Positions 14,781 to 27,838 of a stretch of 64,000 bases of DNA are shown in pieces. The notes beneath the pieces were generated by a model. It saw nothing but the letters and a program-made list of their open reading frames with translations, ran no database searches and was not told the DNA's origin. The translations under genes were made by a program, and so were the position numbers. Position 1 is the first letter of the stretch; every line of letters begins with the position of its first letter. Source of the stretch: Dinochytrium kinnereticum (Eukaryota; Chytridiomycota; Chytridiomycetes; Chytridiales; Chytridiaceae); NCBI GenBank assembly GCA_027604005.1, contig JADGJT010000002.1:124001-188000 (forward strand), read 5' to 3'.

Positions 14781-14890
14781 GATTTCCCAACGTCAGATTT
14801 AAAAAAATTGCAATTTCAAAAGCGATGACTTTTTTCAAAAGGCTGCGACAACAGAGGACGTGCGCGGCATTTAAACCCAGTTTGCTGCTT

Positions 14891-16258
14891 TTATTGCTTC
14901 TTCTGGAGAAGATGGAGCGGGGCATCCTGCGCAACGATCGCTTGCTTGCTCCCAACCGTCCCAACGCCGCCGTTTACCCCGAACGTGGTCCACGCAACAA
15001 CATTCTCCTGAGGCTCCAGGCTGGGCCAGCTCAGGCCATTCGCCTTCTTCAGCACAATCTCAATCTTGGTGCCGAGAATCGTGTACTTGCATTCTTCTGG
15101 CACGATGGCAAGGGACAATGGTGTCCTAAAGGGAAACTGCTTTCCATCCTGGAACTTGATGTCGGCTACCAGCTTTTTTAAGACGTGTTAATCAGCGCGA
15201 ATGAGGTCATACTGGATGTAAAGTATAAGGGGTACCTCTTGCGGGTTAAAAGTCACGACGGTTTTTTCCTTGTCGGCTTTTTTGGCGAAAATAGAAACGA
15301 TCACGGTTGTGGGAGTTTGATACCAGTCGTGCCGGCATTGCACTGTAGAAACCTCCTCTTTCTGAATAACCATTAGTCTCTGGTAAAAAAACGGCATAGA
15401 TCAAATCGGTTATGTACCTGGTCAATGAATCTGTGCTTTCCCTTCTTGCATCCCGTGAGCTTCAAAAACTCATCAAACTCCAAGACCTTCCTGGGGCAGC
15501 ATGTCCATCCCTTTAAAAAAACAGATCAGCATACTCACGAAATAGTCCCAGAGAAATGCAACAAAAAAAAAAGAAGGTGATGATTAAAATAAAAGGCAAT
15601 TGTGAAGGAAAAAAAAAATCGGCAACGTATCGACACCTTGCTGCCCTCATGGAATATCGGCGTCCCACTATGGAAGACGCATTCCTCTGTCTTCGACACC
15701 CCTTCGCTGTACGTGTGCTTACAACCAGGCCTCTTACATGAGGTACCAACCGCGATCGTCGCATTCTCTGGATCATTCAAATCTTCCTCCTTCACCTCGG
15801 GCTTCACCTCCGCCTTTGGCACCGCAGCAGCCACCTCAGGTTTCTTGACAGCTTCTCTTCCGTAAACTTCCGTACCATTTACAACAGATCGAGGTGCCTC
15901 TGCCGCCTTGGGCTTTGGGGCAGCTTCAGCGACCACTTCCACACGATGACGACCAACGGTGCAGCCTGGAATTTTTAAAAAATCGTTGAACTCTAGAACC
16001 CTTTTTGAGCAGCAAGCCCATCCCTGTGATGCATTGAAACATGCGAAATTAGAACTTGAAGGTTCGTGGATTAATTTGTAAAGATCAGTCCTCTTGAAAG
16101 CACCTTTGATCCTTCATGGAACAGCGGGCCCTGGGCATGGAACTCGCAGGCAGTCTCAGAGTTTTCCTCGGGCGTGAATGGCTTTCCACAACCTTGAATT
16201 GGTTAAGTGGTGGGTTGGGAGAAGTCGCACCTTTGTTTGTGCAGATCAGGCTCGGCAT
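14891..16258 (-). CDS. CHORD and CS domain co-chaperone (CHORDC1-like)
   Basis: Zinc-binding Hsp90 co-chaperone of the CHP-1/morgana/RAR1 group. The first exon (16231-16258) reads MPSLICTNK and joins, across a 38-nt intron, to GCGKPFTPEENSETACEFHA and the rest of CHORD-1 (FHEGSK, GWACCSKRVLEFNDFL, GCTVGRH). A Pro/Glu/Ala-rich linker follows, then CHORD-2 (CKRPGCKHTYSEG, ECVFHSGTPIFHEGSK, GWTCCPRKVLEFDEFLKLTG, CKKGKHRF) and a C-terminal CS domain (CRHDWYQTPTTVIVSIFAKK, FRTPLSLAIVPEECKYTILG, KIEIVLKKANGLSWPSLE). Two CHORDs plus CS is the animal and fungal layout; plant RAR1 has no CS domain. Several introns, one between CHORD halves. Confidence 0.93.
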
Positions 16259-16395
16259 GCTTTTGGAACAATTTGGAAAAAAATTGGGGTCTGGTTCTTT
16301 CGGATTTCTGCACCTAGCCTTCACTGTAACCATTTTTATTCTTATGTACTTGTTCTGCGGTAGAAAACATAACACACGCACTTTATGAGGTCCGT

Positions 16396-18845
16396 TTACG
16401 AACGAATCAAAGCAATCTGTTCATTAATCCAGCTACAAAACTCATTAGCCTTTTTTAAAAGAAAAGCGTAAGCAAACCCACCCATATGACTGATGAAGTA
16501 TTTGCAAAAGGAAAGGAACCATCACAAACACGGCCCATTCAGCAGCAATATGCCAAAGGGCCAGAGCCTGATCCTTTCCTTTAAGAAGAATAAGAACAAG
16601 ATCCTGCGTGTTCTTCGATTCCCAGAAGCTTATGAGGAAGGAAATGGTGGGTCCGAGGGCCGGCTTCACAAAGGGCCCAAGGATGACCATGTAAGGCTGA
16701 AAGAACTCCATGACAAGATTTTTCGCATGAGGCAGGTAAGAACCGTAGAACTCAAAAATGAAGTTCACGTTGACGTTAAAGATATCGACAGCCTCGCAGA
16801 ATCCCTTCTTGCTATCCTTACACGCAACATACGTCATGCAATAGTATACAAAGATAAGCAGGAAGAAGGTGATGTAGAAAAAGATTGAGGCGGTGAACAT
16901 CGCTGCGTATCGCTTAGCGTGCGAGTGCAGAGTCTAGGAAATAAAGTCAGATGTGATTTTCATACAACCTCGTCCTCTACCTTAACGATGCCAAGCAGCG
17001 CAGGGAAATCGCCTCCCTTCGATTTAGCAGCATGCGGAGCAAGAACCGTGGTAAATTTGCTAAGCATCTTACTAAATTCCTTAGATTTCACGATCTAGAG
17101 ATTTTGAGAAGATGCTAATTAGAAAATGGTGCCCAAAGTAGCCGAGCTAACCTTTGTCCAAATCTTGCCCTTCTTTGCACTGAGAGATAAAATGCGACGG
17201 AAAACCCCGAGAGACTCGCTAGTGTAAGTTTCGTATGCGCTGAGCCAGTATTGGGATATCTGTGGGGATTTCGACGACAAGTCTCGTGCAAGGAGCATAG
17301 TACAGATACCCTCAATCTAAGCAAATCAGTCACATGTCATGGGTAAAATTTAGTACCTCAGCCCTTGTCTCCGAGTCAACGGCTCTCTTCTGAGCCTGCA
17401 AAAAAAATGCAAAAACGTCGACGGTCGGCTCCTTGAATGCCAAAACCTCAACTCTATCGATAGAAAAGGCCATTGCTCGGACGACAGAGTAGGTCCTTTG
17501 GAGGCGGAGATGAATGACATCCCCCTTCTTCTTCTTTCTTAACAAAGGCGAGGATGGGGAGATAATAAGGTCAATCAATCTCAGGTAGTTTTCCAGGCTG
17601 ATGATGGGAACCGTGCAATCCAGCAAGATCCTCTTGGTCTGAATCGCCTCCATGCTGAAGTTTAAATTGTTAACCCAATAAATAAAAACCAGAAAGCAAG
17701 TAGTATCGCTTTAGAAAAATTAGTCCACACCTGCTTAAGATGGCCTCCAAATAATCGATACTGGCGGCCTGAACACTTGCTGACACGTTATCGTCTGCGT
17801 TCCAGAACAACGGCGCAAAGTACTCGATCCAATATTCGAAACCGATCAGATGAGGGTTGAGAGCCGACAAGATCTGCTGCCCGCAAACCCACAACAACGA
17901 ATGGCCAACAGCAGGGTGGGCCGGAATCAGAGTCCTGTAATGTCCAAGCACTTCATGCGCAGGGGTTATACCGCGGGAAGTCTTATCACAGAAGAAAAGG
18001 TTTGGCCAGTTGACAGAGATGATCTGAATCAGGATCTCGTGGGCGAGCGTTTGGCGGCAGTGCGTCGAGCTCACGGTAATGGCCTTCTTCTGACCTTCCA
18101 CGAACCCACGGACAATGGCAACGAGCCCGTCCGCCAGCTGGACGTTATCAAGGCTTTTCAAGAACTTAACGACAGCGCTCTTCAGCTTCATAGTGACAGC
18201 CCGGTAAAGCCCATAAGGGAGATCCGTCCTCTCTTAAAAAAGTGTCAAGACCGGGCACATTGGCTTATCTTAAAAATTACCTTCCCAGTCCAAGTGAGGC
18301 TGCTGGTACTTTGAGCTGGCATATGGGATCGTATAAACTTCCAGGGCTTGAATGCGCTGCTCAAGGTAATCGCACAGCTCCTTGACTGGAACAGAGGACT
18401 TCTTTGCTTTCAGATTGTCCAAGAAAACATTGAGGTCGGCCAGATTGATCTCCGCAAGCTTGGTCGTGTTGTAATGCGCAACAGGAGCCTCCTTCTTCTC
18501 CTTCTTAACAGGGGTTGCGACCTCCTGTGGTACGATCGCAGCCGAAGCAGTGACGCTGACGGGGACAGCATTGGTAGCGGTAAGGCCTGCCTTCTTTGCT
18601 GTTTTAGGGCTATTTGTCGCAGACGATGGAGCCCTCTTTGGGCGATCATTGACTTCCGACAGGACGGCAAAGGACGATACCTCGGCGATCCCCTTTGCTA
18701 AAAAACAATGAATGCAGGGCCGATCAGCGGATGATCATGAGGATGGATGCCCTGATCAATGCTTACCTTTGCCTGGGGAGGATGGTGTGGCAGCCGCCTT
18801 TTTTTTGGTCGAGGACGGGACCTCGCTCCATCCGCTGCTGCTCAT
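16396..18845 (-). CDS. TMEM214-like ER membrane protein
   Basis: Start MSSSGWSEVPSSTKKKAA, then a basic low-complexity stretch, a helical domain with YLEQRIQALEVYTIPYASSK and VKFLKSLDNVQLADGLV, then HPAVGHSLLWVCGQQILSAL and WIEYFAPLF, and a C-terminal third with hydrophobic segments (FFYITFFLLIFVYYCMTYVA; about two to three membrane passes). Order and spacing resemble human TMEM214, an ER protein linked to stress-induced apoptosis; I compared from memory only. The C-terminus was chosen by splicing over a 40-nt intron ending CATCAG to HMGGFAYAFLLKKANEF and a stop at 16396. If that intron is not used, the frame ends at 16445. A cellular role in fungi is not known to me. Confidence 0.6.
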
Positions 18846-19411
18846 CTCTGTGCAAGTTGGAGTTGGGGTGGTTTGGTGCAGAGAGTTTTTTTTCTTAGGA
18901 GGTTGATGGGCTGTTACAGCACAAGGTATGTCTGGTGAGCAACAGGGAGCGTGGGACGAGAAAGCCAGTTGATTTAATTATTATTTTAATTTTAATTTTA
19001 TTTTATTTTTCTTGGAGAACAAAAAGGCAGCCCCTGCCCATTGCATTTCATTTTCTCTTTTTCTCTCCCTTTCGAAAGATTCAATATTTGCTTTCGGAGG
19101 ATTCTGTCCCAGCCAGCTGCTAGCTGATGCGGATGCCAGGTAACGATATCGTGCATTCATCCCTCCAGGCCCCACGCCCACCCCATCGATCTAATGATGC
19201 TGTTATATTCATGCGTGTCATCTGATTCTGTTTGGCGAGTCTTTCGCTGATAAGGAACTTGATGCACATTGTATTTTTACATTTAACTGAAGGATCGTCT
19301 CAACCCCACACATTCACTCACACCCCTCAGTCTCATCACCCCTTTGCCCGCTCTTGCTAATCCCGTCCCTCCTGGTTGCAACCAACAGATACTCTCATCC
19401 GGGCTTGTCGC
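18846..19411. other. intergenic DNA upstream of the TMEM214-like gene
   Basis: 566 bp. It holds the promoter of the TMEM214-like gene on one side and the 3' end of the unknown gene at 19412 on the other. An almost pure A/T block (about 18973-19012, repeats of TTTTA) is the only structure seen. No coding frame with family resemblance. Confidence 0.5.
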
Positions 19412-20177
19412 TCACATCGAACCAGTCCCCTGCAGGTAATGGCCAAACGATTCTTGCAAAGCCTTGTAAAAGCCAGCGAGCTTGCGACCAATAAAAGCAT
19501 GTATCAACTTCATTTCACGAGTTATCAATTCATTTACCTTTGCCCTTGAGATCTCTGGTGCAATCCATTGCGTCAGCAGATGATCTACGAACGCTGTTCA
19601 GTCCGCTTACCTTGCAGCCGCTCGGTCTCTTGCAGTCCTTCAATCGTCACTGTAGCGTTGAATCCTGTATGCTCCAGGAACTCGGTCGAATGCGACCAGA
19701 GTGACTCAAGCATGTCCTGATAGAGCTGCTGGCACGATAAGACCCTGGGGGGAAACTGTGCGACATCACCTTGTATAGTTCTTCCTGTAGGCCTGATGAT
19801 GCGGTACATATAGGTCGAGCGTCGGTGATGTGGATTAGCAGGCAAAAACACGCGACCGCTAATCAAACCATTCAACTGGCTCTCGGACTTGATGTGGAAA
19901 TCTTGAATCTCCATCATCAGAGATTGCGCATCAAAGGTGGGGACTCCACTGAGAATATCGGCGTCTGCATTACGGGTAATGAGGAACGTTTAATCACGTT
20001 GAATCATCATAGAGTGGCCGAGTCTGACCGGTCCCTGCAGAATGGCCAGTGCCTCCTGAATGCAGGCGGCTGTCTTGTTCCGCGTGGCCGGCAGTCTGTA
20101 TGCGCATGAGGGATGAGTCACCAGGCAAAGAACACGTCGACGCATACCGATGGTGAGGGCTCAGAGGGAGGGTCCAT
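19412..20177 (-). CDS. hypothetical protein, about 170-180 residues
   Basis: A gene model with four exons fits consensus splice sites: start MDPPSEPSPS, donor GTATGC, then TAGHAEQDSRLHSGG, donor GTCAGA, then DADILSGVPTFDAQSLMMEI and a long exon (DFHIKSESQLNGLISGRVFL, STYMYRIIRPTGRTIQGDVA, FLEHTGFNATVTIEGLQ), donor GTAAGC, and a last exon EISRAKVNELITREMKLIHA ending LQGTGSM. Frame is preserved throughout and the main exon looks clearly coding. I do not recognise the family. There is no signal peptide, membrane segment or repeat; content suggests a soluble mixed alpha/beta protein with a helical C-terminus. Confidence 0.6.
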
Positions 20178-21308
20178 TGTCCGTTGGCGTAGCGGGTTGA
20201 AAGGAGATGGATGCGCTGAATGCGTATCGATAGCGTCTGTGCTTGATGCCAGAGAGGTTAGAGCGCCAGGGGAGGGAGGGGGAAGGTGTGGTGGGTTGGG
20301 TGATGGCAGCGGTTGGTCTCACGCTCTGTCTGTTGTCCGTTTTGTCTGCCTGGTGCCTTGGAACGAAATAATTATTTTATTTATTATTTTATTTTATTTT
20401 TTCTTTTCTCAAAGCAGGCGTGAGAATTCGCCTTTTATTAATTATTACTATTTAACATGATCATGATAATTAAATAATTCAATCATTGCTCTGCAGATCT
20501 GCATACACTGCGCGTTATGAGAATATTGAACCTGTTTGGAGGACCTTTGGACGCGATCACCACGTCTCACCAATCTTCACGAACTAACTAACGCGTGGGT
20601 TCCCTTTCTTTCCTTCTCGCCCGCGTCCCTGTCTGTCTGTCTGTCTGTCTATCGGTCTGTCTGTCTATCTGCCTGTCTGTCTGCCTGCATCATCATCACT
20701 CTCTTATTCCAAGTCTTATTGTTGCTGTTGTTGAGTTGTGAAAATTCAGGCAGGGCGACGGAGGTTTGTGATTGAAGGAGGGAAGGAGGACAAAAAAAAA
20801 AAATCCATCGACATTGAGGTTGGTTCCACAATCCCGAAAAATTCTTATATCTGCGTCCCTGCATTGCGTCCTCTTGACCTCCACGAACGCACCTCCACCG
20901 ACTGCCCACTGCGCACTGACCGCCGCCCCAGATACAGGTGTGCTCCACGCTGTATTCCCCCCTGCTCCTTAACCTCGGCTTCTCTGAGCTCTCTATTGCT
21001 TGCCGTCTCCCAGGTGAGTTGCTGGCTAGAAATGCTGCAACCAGGGGGCGGTGTGGGAGGAGAGCTGAAAATGCCGTGCTGGCTGTGACCGTGCTTGACT
21101 GGAGGCGTATGGGGAGAGAGATTGATTGATGGGGGTGTGATGAAGTGGAGACAGCATTATCTGCCATTGAGGAGGACGGATGGCAACGCGGACCTCATCC
21201 CCATGATTGAGGAATAAGGGGCACCCTTGGATGTAATGCGATATGGATGTGGATTTTTAACTCGATATCATTTCCCTCATTAGGACTACATAAACTTTCT
21301 CGTTGATC
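20178..21308. promoter_or_regulatory. long divergent non-coding region upstream of PP1
   Basis: 1.1 kb between the divergent unknown gene and PP1. Contents: an A/T block (about 20368-20400), a CTGT microsatellite (listed separately), a C-rich stretch around 20870-20990 and several possible splice sites before the PP1 start, so a PP1 5' UTR intron is likely. No protein-like frame was found; the 172-codon minus frame 20649-21167 is driven by the microsatellite. Confidence 0.5.
20628..20690. repeat. (CTGT)n tetranucleotide microsatellite, imperfect
   Basis: About fifteen units of CTGT interrupted by CTAT, CGGT and CTGC variants. It lies roughly 620 bp before the PP1 start codon. Probably length-variable between strains. 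It creates spurious Arg-Gln-Thr-Asp and Cys-Leu-Ser repeats in translation. Confidence 0.9.
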
Positions 21309-22629
<1,321 letters not shown>

Positions 22630-23271
22630 ACGCTATGACAAAGTGTGTGCAAGCCATCATCCCACCCCAAAATGAGCATTTTACTTTTATGAATGTTGTT
22701 TTGGGGATGTATTGCTTGTAAGGTGGAAGTTGGGCTTTATCCGTTTTTGCAATTAGGGAGGTGTAGGCAGGCAATTTGTTTTATTACGCTTACCTATGCT
22801 TTCCTGAGTAGATTTTACGTTTATTACAAAATTTACCTTCCTCCTGCGTGCTTACATCTTCACTTCATTTTTTTGCTTTTTTTTGATAAAGGGCGGGATG
22901 GTTTATCTGGGTGGCATGCTCTTTGAGACAATTTTACAGCAGTTTTGTTATTTGTCCCTTGGCATATCTGTAGAGTTTTTCCTATTCCCTTCTGGTTCCT
23001 TTTTCTTTTTTCTTTTCTTTTTGAGGGGCCTGTTGTTGAAATCTCATTATGTTTTTTTTTTTCTGAGGTTTTATCTTATATTCCCCGTTTAGTTTCATTT
23101 TCATTTTTCTTTCTTTCTCCCCCAGCCAGTTATTAGTTTCTTCCCTTTTGTCCGTTTTGTTGTTGTTCTGTCGAGGCGATGGATCCTGTTGATTTTTCTC
23201 AGCTTGTCAAACAACAGCACATTTGGTTGACAATTTCACAACAACAAACCCTTTGCCAAATACCTTCCATC
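22630..23271. other. PP1 3' region and T-rich promoter of the secreted-protein gene
   Basis: 642 bp, very T-rich on the plus strand (runs of TTTTT and TTCTTT between about 22860 and 23115), then a stretch leading to the next start codon. Open frames here encode only Phe/Leu-rich low-complexity peptides. The T-rich tract is probably part of the 3' region of PP1 and the promoter of the next gene. Confidence 0.5.
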
Positions 23272-24182
23272 ATGCATTCTGGATATTGCACAGCCGTGCT
23301 TATCCTTTCGGCCTCGCTTGGATGCGTGCTGCTGGCCAATCCCGCTGCAGCGCAAGGGTCCGATCATGATCCTCCGTCATGGTCTGAAGTTAACGCGGGA
23401 TATTGCGGCGCATCCAAGACATGCCAATCCATCCTGCAGAGTGCAACATCCACAGACATGGCCTACACAAAGGGCCTGCCCGCCGTCTTCTTCATGCAGT
23501 TCATTGCATCAAACAAAACAAGTCAAGTGGGAAACACTACAAGCATCGTGGGAACCGATATCCTTAGGACTGCTTCGTTCTACCCTTACGTGGATGAGTA
23601 CTCGGAAATGGTCATCCCCAACAGCTTCAACCTCCTCACGCAATGGTCGCTGACAACCGTCAACATTCCAAAAATACAAATGATCATGTTCTTTAGAGGT
23701 CAACTTTACAAGTCTGGACTGATGGCATGGACAAAATTCAGTGATGGAGGACTTCATTACGTCCCGGCGAGGACGATCAGAGTCACCTTGAAGAATGGTA
23801 ACCTGGCCACTCGTGGCATTTTTTTTTTCCCCCAACAACCACAACAAAACTGTGAGAAGAACCTCTTAACTCTTTTTCCATTCTCACCTTAGGCGTTCCT
23901 GTTGAAAATGGAGTGATTTGGGAACCAACCAGTTGCACACTTGCAACTTGTACTTGCATTGACAATATCTGCGGCCAGCTCTGCACGGACCGGAATAATT
24001 GCCCCATCACGGTTCGATTGGGCTGGCAAGGCACTGATGCCAATGGAGGGATCTTGACCAGCTCCAGTGAGTTACTTTGCAAAACTACCGTATTTGGTTT
24101 TCTTGTCGATCGTAATGCATTTTATTGACCTGTTTATTTATTGTCAGGCTTGGATATCTGGAAGTTCCAAAACGCGTTTTAG
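23272..24182 (+). CDS. small secreted cysteine-containing protein, unknown family
   Basis: Start MHSGYCTAVLILSASLGCVL followed by ANPAAAQGS gives a good signal peptide with cleavage near AAA-QG. An in-frame ATG 93 nt upstream would bury the signal, so the later start was chosen. Three exons: the first to about 23796, the second ending at GGILTSS, the last reading SLDIWKFQNAF. The mature protein, about 220 residues, contains two sequons (NKT, NTT), an N-terminal CGASKTC pair and a central cluster TSCTLATCTCIDNICGQLC. No membrane anchor or known enzyme motif was seen. It may act at the cell surface or outside. The family was not recognised. Confidence 0.75.
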
Positions 24183-24380
24183 GAGGACCCACACATTTGT
24201 TGGAACCACTTTTTTTTTTTTTTTGTATATGTTTGCTATCAAATAAATTCACTAAAAAATGGATGCTTAGTGAAAGGAAACAAAGGCATTTGAGATTATG
24301 CGTTGGATGTGCAGGTATTAAATGAAACAAGTTGACAGAATGAAAAAGAAGAGAAAAAATAATTTAAAGAACCAAGACTT

Positions 24381-27300
24381 TCAAAGCATTACTCTCAAAC
24401 TCTGTGAATTCTTTGCAGCAGGCATACTCATCATCTGAGTTTGAAGCCACTCTATGTTGACCTCTGGTTCAGGTTTAGGTGTATCCTGTTCTATCGATTC
24501 GAACAATGATCGTGTTGCGACTATAGAAGGAAGCTCATCACCATAGATCGCCTTCAGATTTTTCTTCTCTTCATCAAGCTTGACCAGGATCTCTTGAATG
24601 GTCACAGAAACGCCTTTAGGAATCGCGGAGGGATTCGAAGGGGTCACGCAGTCCATGTCGACTTCCTTTCTAAGAACGTGGTCGATATCTACGGCCGAAA
24701 AGAAGGCCACATTCTATGAGAATTCAATTGTTAAATGAGCTTGAGTTTTGTCCTTCCAATTCGGCCCATAAAGAGAAAGGGTAGATACCTGTGGTAGATC
24801 GTCGATTCCGAGCTCTGAGGCAAACATTGCACGTGTCCATAAGTTGCTAATGTTAAGAGCGAATGCCGCGAGGATGGCGTCGTCGTTGTGGACCAAGAAG
24901 CGAACCTCGTCGTGGATACTGATCATAAACCTTCCTCGAATCTTCATGCGACGCATAAGGTAGTTCATACCTACGAGGAGAAGGTGGAGGTAGTCCACAC
25001 CCGAGGATTGAACGATCCAGTTGACGCGGGTTGTAAGAAACTTTTATAGTTTTTAAGATTTCCGCATTAAGTTTTATGAAATGGTATGAGGAAGCGTGAA
25101 TAGCGGTTAGATACTTTTGAGAAGGATAAGCGATAAAATGAATTAAGAAAATAGAGATATCAAAACTAAGAAAACCTCAAAAAAAAAACAACTCACATCT
25201 TTCTCAACGTTCTCCGGCAGTAACGACTCCGGGATCTCGCACCCCAAAACCGGCGTCACTGGAACACTCGACTGCGCAATCCGCTCCAGCTCATTAAACA
25301 AATAACTTTCCGTCCCTCCACTCCAATATCCTGCCTTCGAGTTCCGCCTTCCTCCCCCAGTAAAACACCGAGTCCCCTTCGTTTCCAAAAATAACTTATT
25401 GGCCCGCTTTCGCAACTCCTCCCTTGGGATCCCGGGATTATTTTTTGCAAGCAGGTCGGTGGTATGTTTAATCCCTGCTCCATACAGTCGGCTATAATTA
25501 AACACTTTAGCCGCATCCCGGGTAATGCCAACAATGTCACCCGTAACAGAATGGAGATCTGTTCGGTTCTTTTTGTTGCCTTGTAAGGTCATGAATCCAA
25601 GCGGCGTTCCGCCATGAATCCGGAATTGAGCGTCCCCAATTAACGAGCATATCCATAACTCCTCGCTGTCAACATCGGCACCAACGATGGAATATCCTGG
25701 AGGTGCCTCAACCAAAGCTTTAAGCTCAGATCCGATACGATTCTTTTTGGCGTTAGACGCCGTTAACCACGTGTTTTCTATGGCACGTCTAGTTACGGTT
25801 CCCATGGAGACAACCTGAGGGATAATAACGTGGAGCGATTTGTTGGCGTCGCCGCGGTACGCGCTATTTAAAGGAGAAGTATCGACGACCAGTTGCCGGA
25901 GGATGCGGTTTCGCGCGGATAACCAGTAAGAGCATTCTGATGATAAGAGTAGGATTTCCTTTGCACGTGGGTTAGACGAAGTGAGAACCCCGTCCTCAAG
26001 AGCTTTGATGAACGGTCTTGAAAGAGGGTTCCCGACGTTATAGTCGCCATCTCGGTGGGGTATGCGATAGTATTTTCTCTCTTTGCACACAGTTTCAGGA
26101 AGCTTTGATGGTGGAATTGGGGTTTCAGAGAGGTTGCTTGCTTCCTTGGACGGCACGCAAAACGTCCAACCACATTCTGAGGTGTGGAAGAGTGGGTACC
26201 CTTTCCATTCGAGCTTGAGAAGGTATGGAACGACGCGTTTACTAAGACTGAGCTTTACCCGCTTTTCTTTACTATCCCAAAGATCTCGATACCACTGCGG
26301 CTTATCCACTAGGACTTTAGCCCTAGCAGATGGGTACTCCCAATCAAGATTCCGTAACCAAGGATCCTCTTCCCAGTTTTCTGTGGCCAGGGCTTCGCTT
26401 GCGACTTTCAGTAACTCCTCCTCGATAGCCTTTGCATTCGACTGAAATTTGTCCTCCGCATTCCTTACAAACTCACTCCACCCATCCGTGGTCGTTAAAA
26501 ACATTTTCCCCATCTCAATCATCCCAGCAAAAGAAACAGGGTGAGGGCATTTCATCAGAAACGCAGGGAGGGTCTTGCAGAAAATGCCGTGAGTAATCCA
26601 AACGTCTTTAGCACAATAGCTCATCAAATTTTGGAAATCCGCGAGAACTTCCTCCGTGCTTCCTTTCACGAAAACGTCTCTTTCGGACTTAGACATATTG
26701 TAGTTCAGGTAGAAATTGGCCAAGTATTTGAGACTTGGGAGGGAGCTTGTCGTCATCCAGGCCTTCATGCCATCAATAACTTCGTCCGGGATGTCAACAG
26801 TGCCGTCATTTTCTCTTTCGGCATTTTCAAGTGCATCCATTGTCTCTTTCTTCTTCTTTTTCCAGGCTGGACGTTGTTGACTCGACAAACCAGCGATAGC
26901 AGTGTGCAAGCTCATTGTATCAATCCACCCACATTTGTTGCTCTCAAACCGATACTCCTCAAGCACTCTAGCTCTGTCATAAGACACTGCATGCCCAACA
27001 ACAATTCTCTCCTTCGTCGAAGGACCCAATGGAATAAGATAATCCAGTGAAAGCTGATCTCTCGTTTTTGAGGCTTGTCGAGATGTGGCTCGCCCAGTTT
27101 TTCGGAGAAGACGTGGGGAGACCCATGAATACCATTTATCTGCTGAAGCTGCGACAGCCATCACCGCCATTGGGTGTTCAGGAACAATCGTCTCAACGTC
27201 AAATACAAGAGCATCTGCATCCGGATACTCAACGCTAACGGGTCCGTCCTCATCATACCGAGTCCATCCAACCTTCATCTCCCACTTTTTCGGCACTTTC

Positions 27301-27686
27301 GGAAGTCGCTTTGAAGCAAACTCCCCAGCCAACCTCCGATACTCCATGCTGTGTTCCACTCCCAAGACCTCAAAATGCCTTCCAAGGCCACCACCCTCCC
27401 CAGAAGCCAAACTCGGTAGCGGAAACTCGATGGGATCTGAGTCGGGCTCAAGCTTTCCCGAGAGCTTGAATTTGTCCAGGAGGGCTTTGGAGATCTTTAC
27501 TTGTTGTGGGCTTGGTTGACGGTTGGATTGAAAGAGGTGGGAACGCAGTGCATTGGAGATCATTTGGATTCCGACGTCATTCCGTCTGATGCTATGCGTG
27601 CGGCGGTGTGCATGGTGCGTGTTGGCGAGCACGGAGCTGGCTCGACGGATGAGTGCGGTGGACAGTGTCCGTACAGGTTGGAGCAT
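24381..27686 (-). CDS. MIP1: mitochondrial DNA polymerase gamma catalytic subunit
   Basis: Family A polymerase that replicates mitochondrial DNA. Arg-rich start [20 protein letters not shown] is a good mitochondrial presequence. Exonuclease motifs: Exo[16 protein letters not shown], ExoII around [15 protein letters not shown], ExoIII near YCAKDVWIT. Polymerase motifs: A in [19 protein letters not shown] in [17 protein letters not shown] in [11 protein letters not shown]. The first exon is uninterrupted for about 830 codons (to 25196); the second starts [20 protein letters not shown] and a last one carries [20 protein letters not shown]. Total about 1000 residues. No recognisable accessory-subunit domain. 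This gene and the unknown gene at 59995 stand out for having few or no introns. Confidence 0.96.
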
Positions 27687-27838
27687 GCAAACTCACTTTC
27701 AAAATTGTCAGGAAAGCTTCCCCTTCATTTTGGACAGATGGTGAAAATACAACCCAGTGGCGAAACTCCCTGAAGCATCGCTAAGATCGAGGGCAAAAAG
27801 TGAGGAGAAGCGAGTAGAGGATATTTATTGTTCGATAT

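Noticed and set aside
16445..16495. Stop at 16445 for the TMEM214-like gene
   Set aside because: Reading through gives WVCLRFSFKKG; a 40-nt intron ending CATCAG gives a longer, more protein-like tail. Kept as the alternative, not as the main call.
20649..21167. 172-codon minus-strand frame
   Set aside because: One end is the CTGT microsatellite (repeated Gln-Thr-Asp-Arg); the rest has no family signal.
23179..23271. Upstream in-frame ATG for the secreted protein
   Set aside because: It would place 31 polar residues before the signal peptide core; the ATG at 23272 gives a normal signal sequence.
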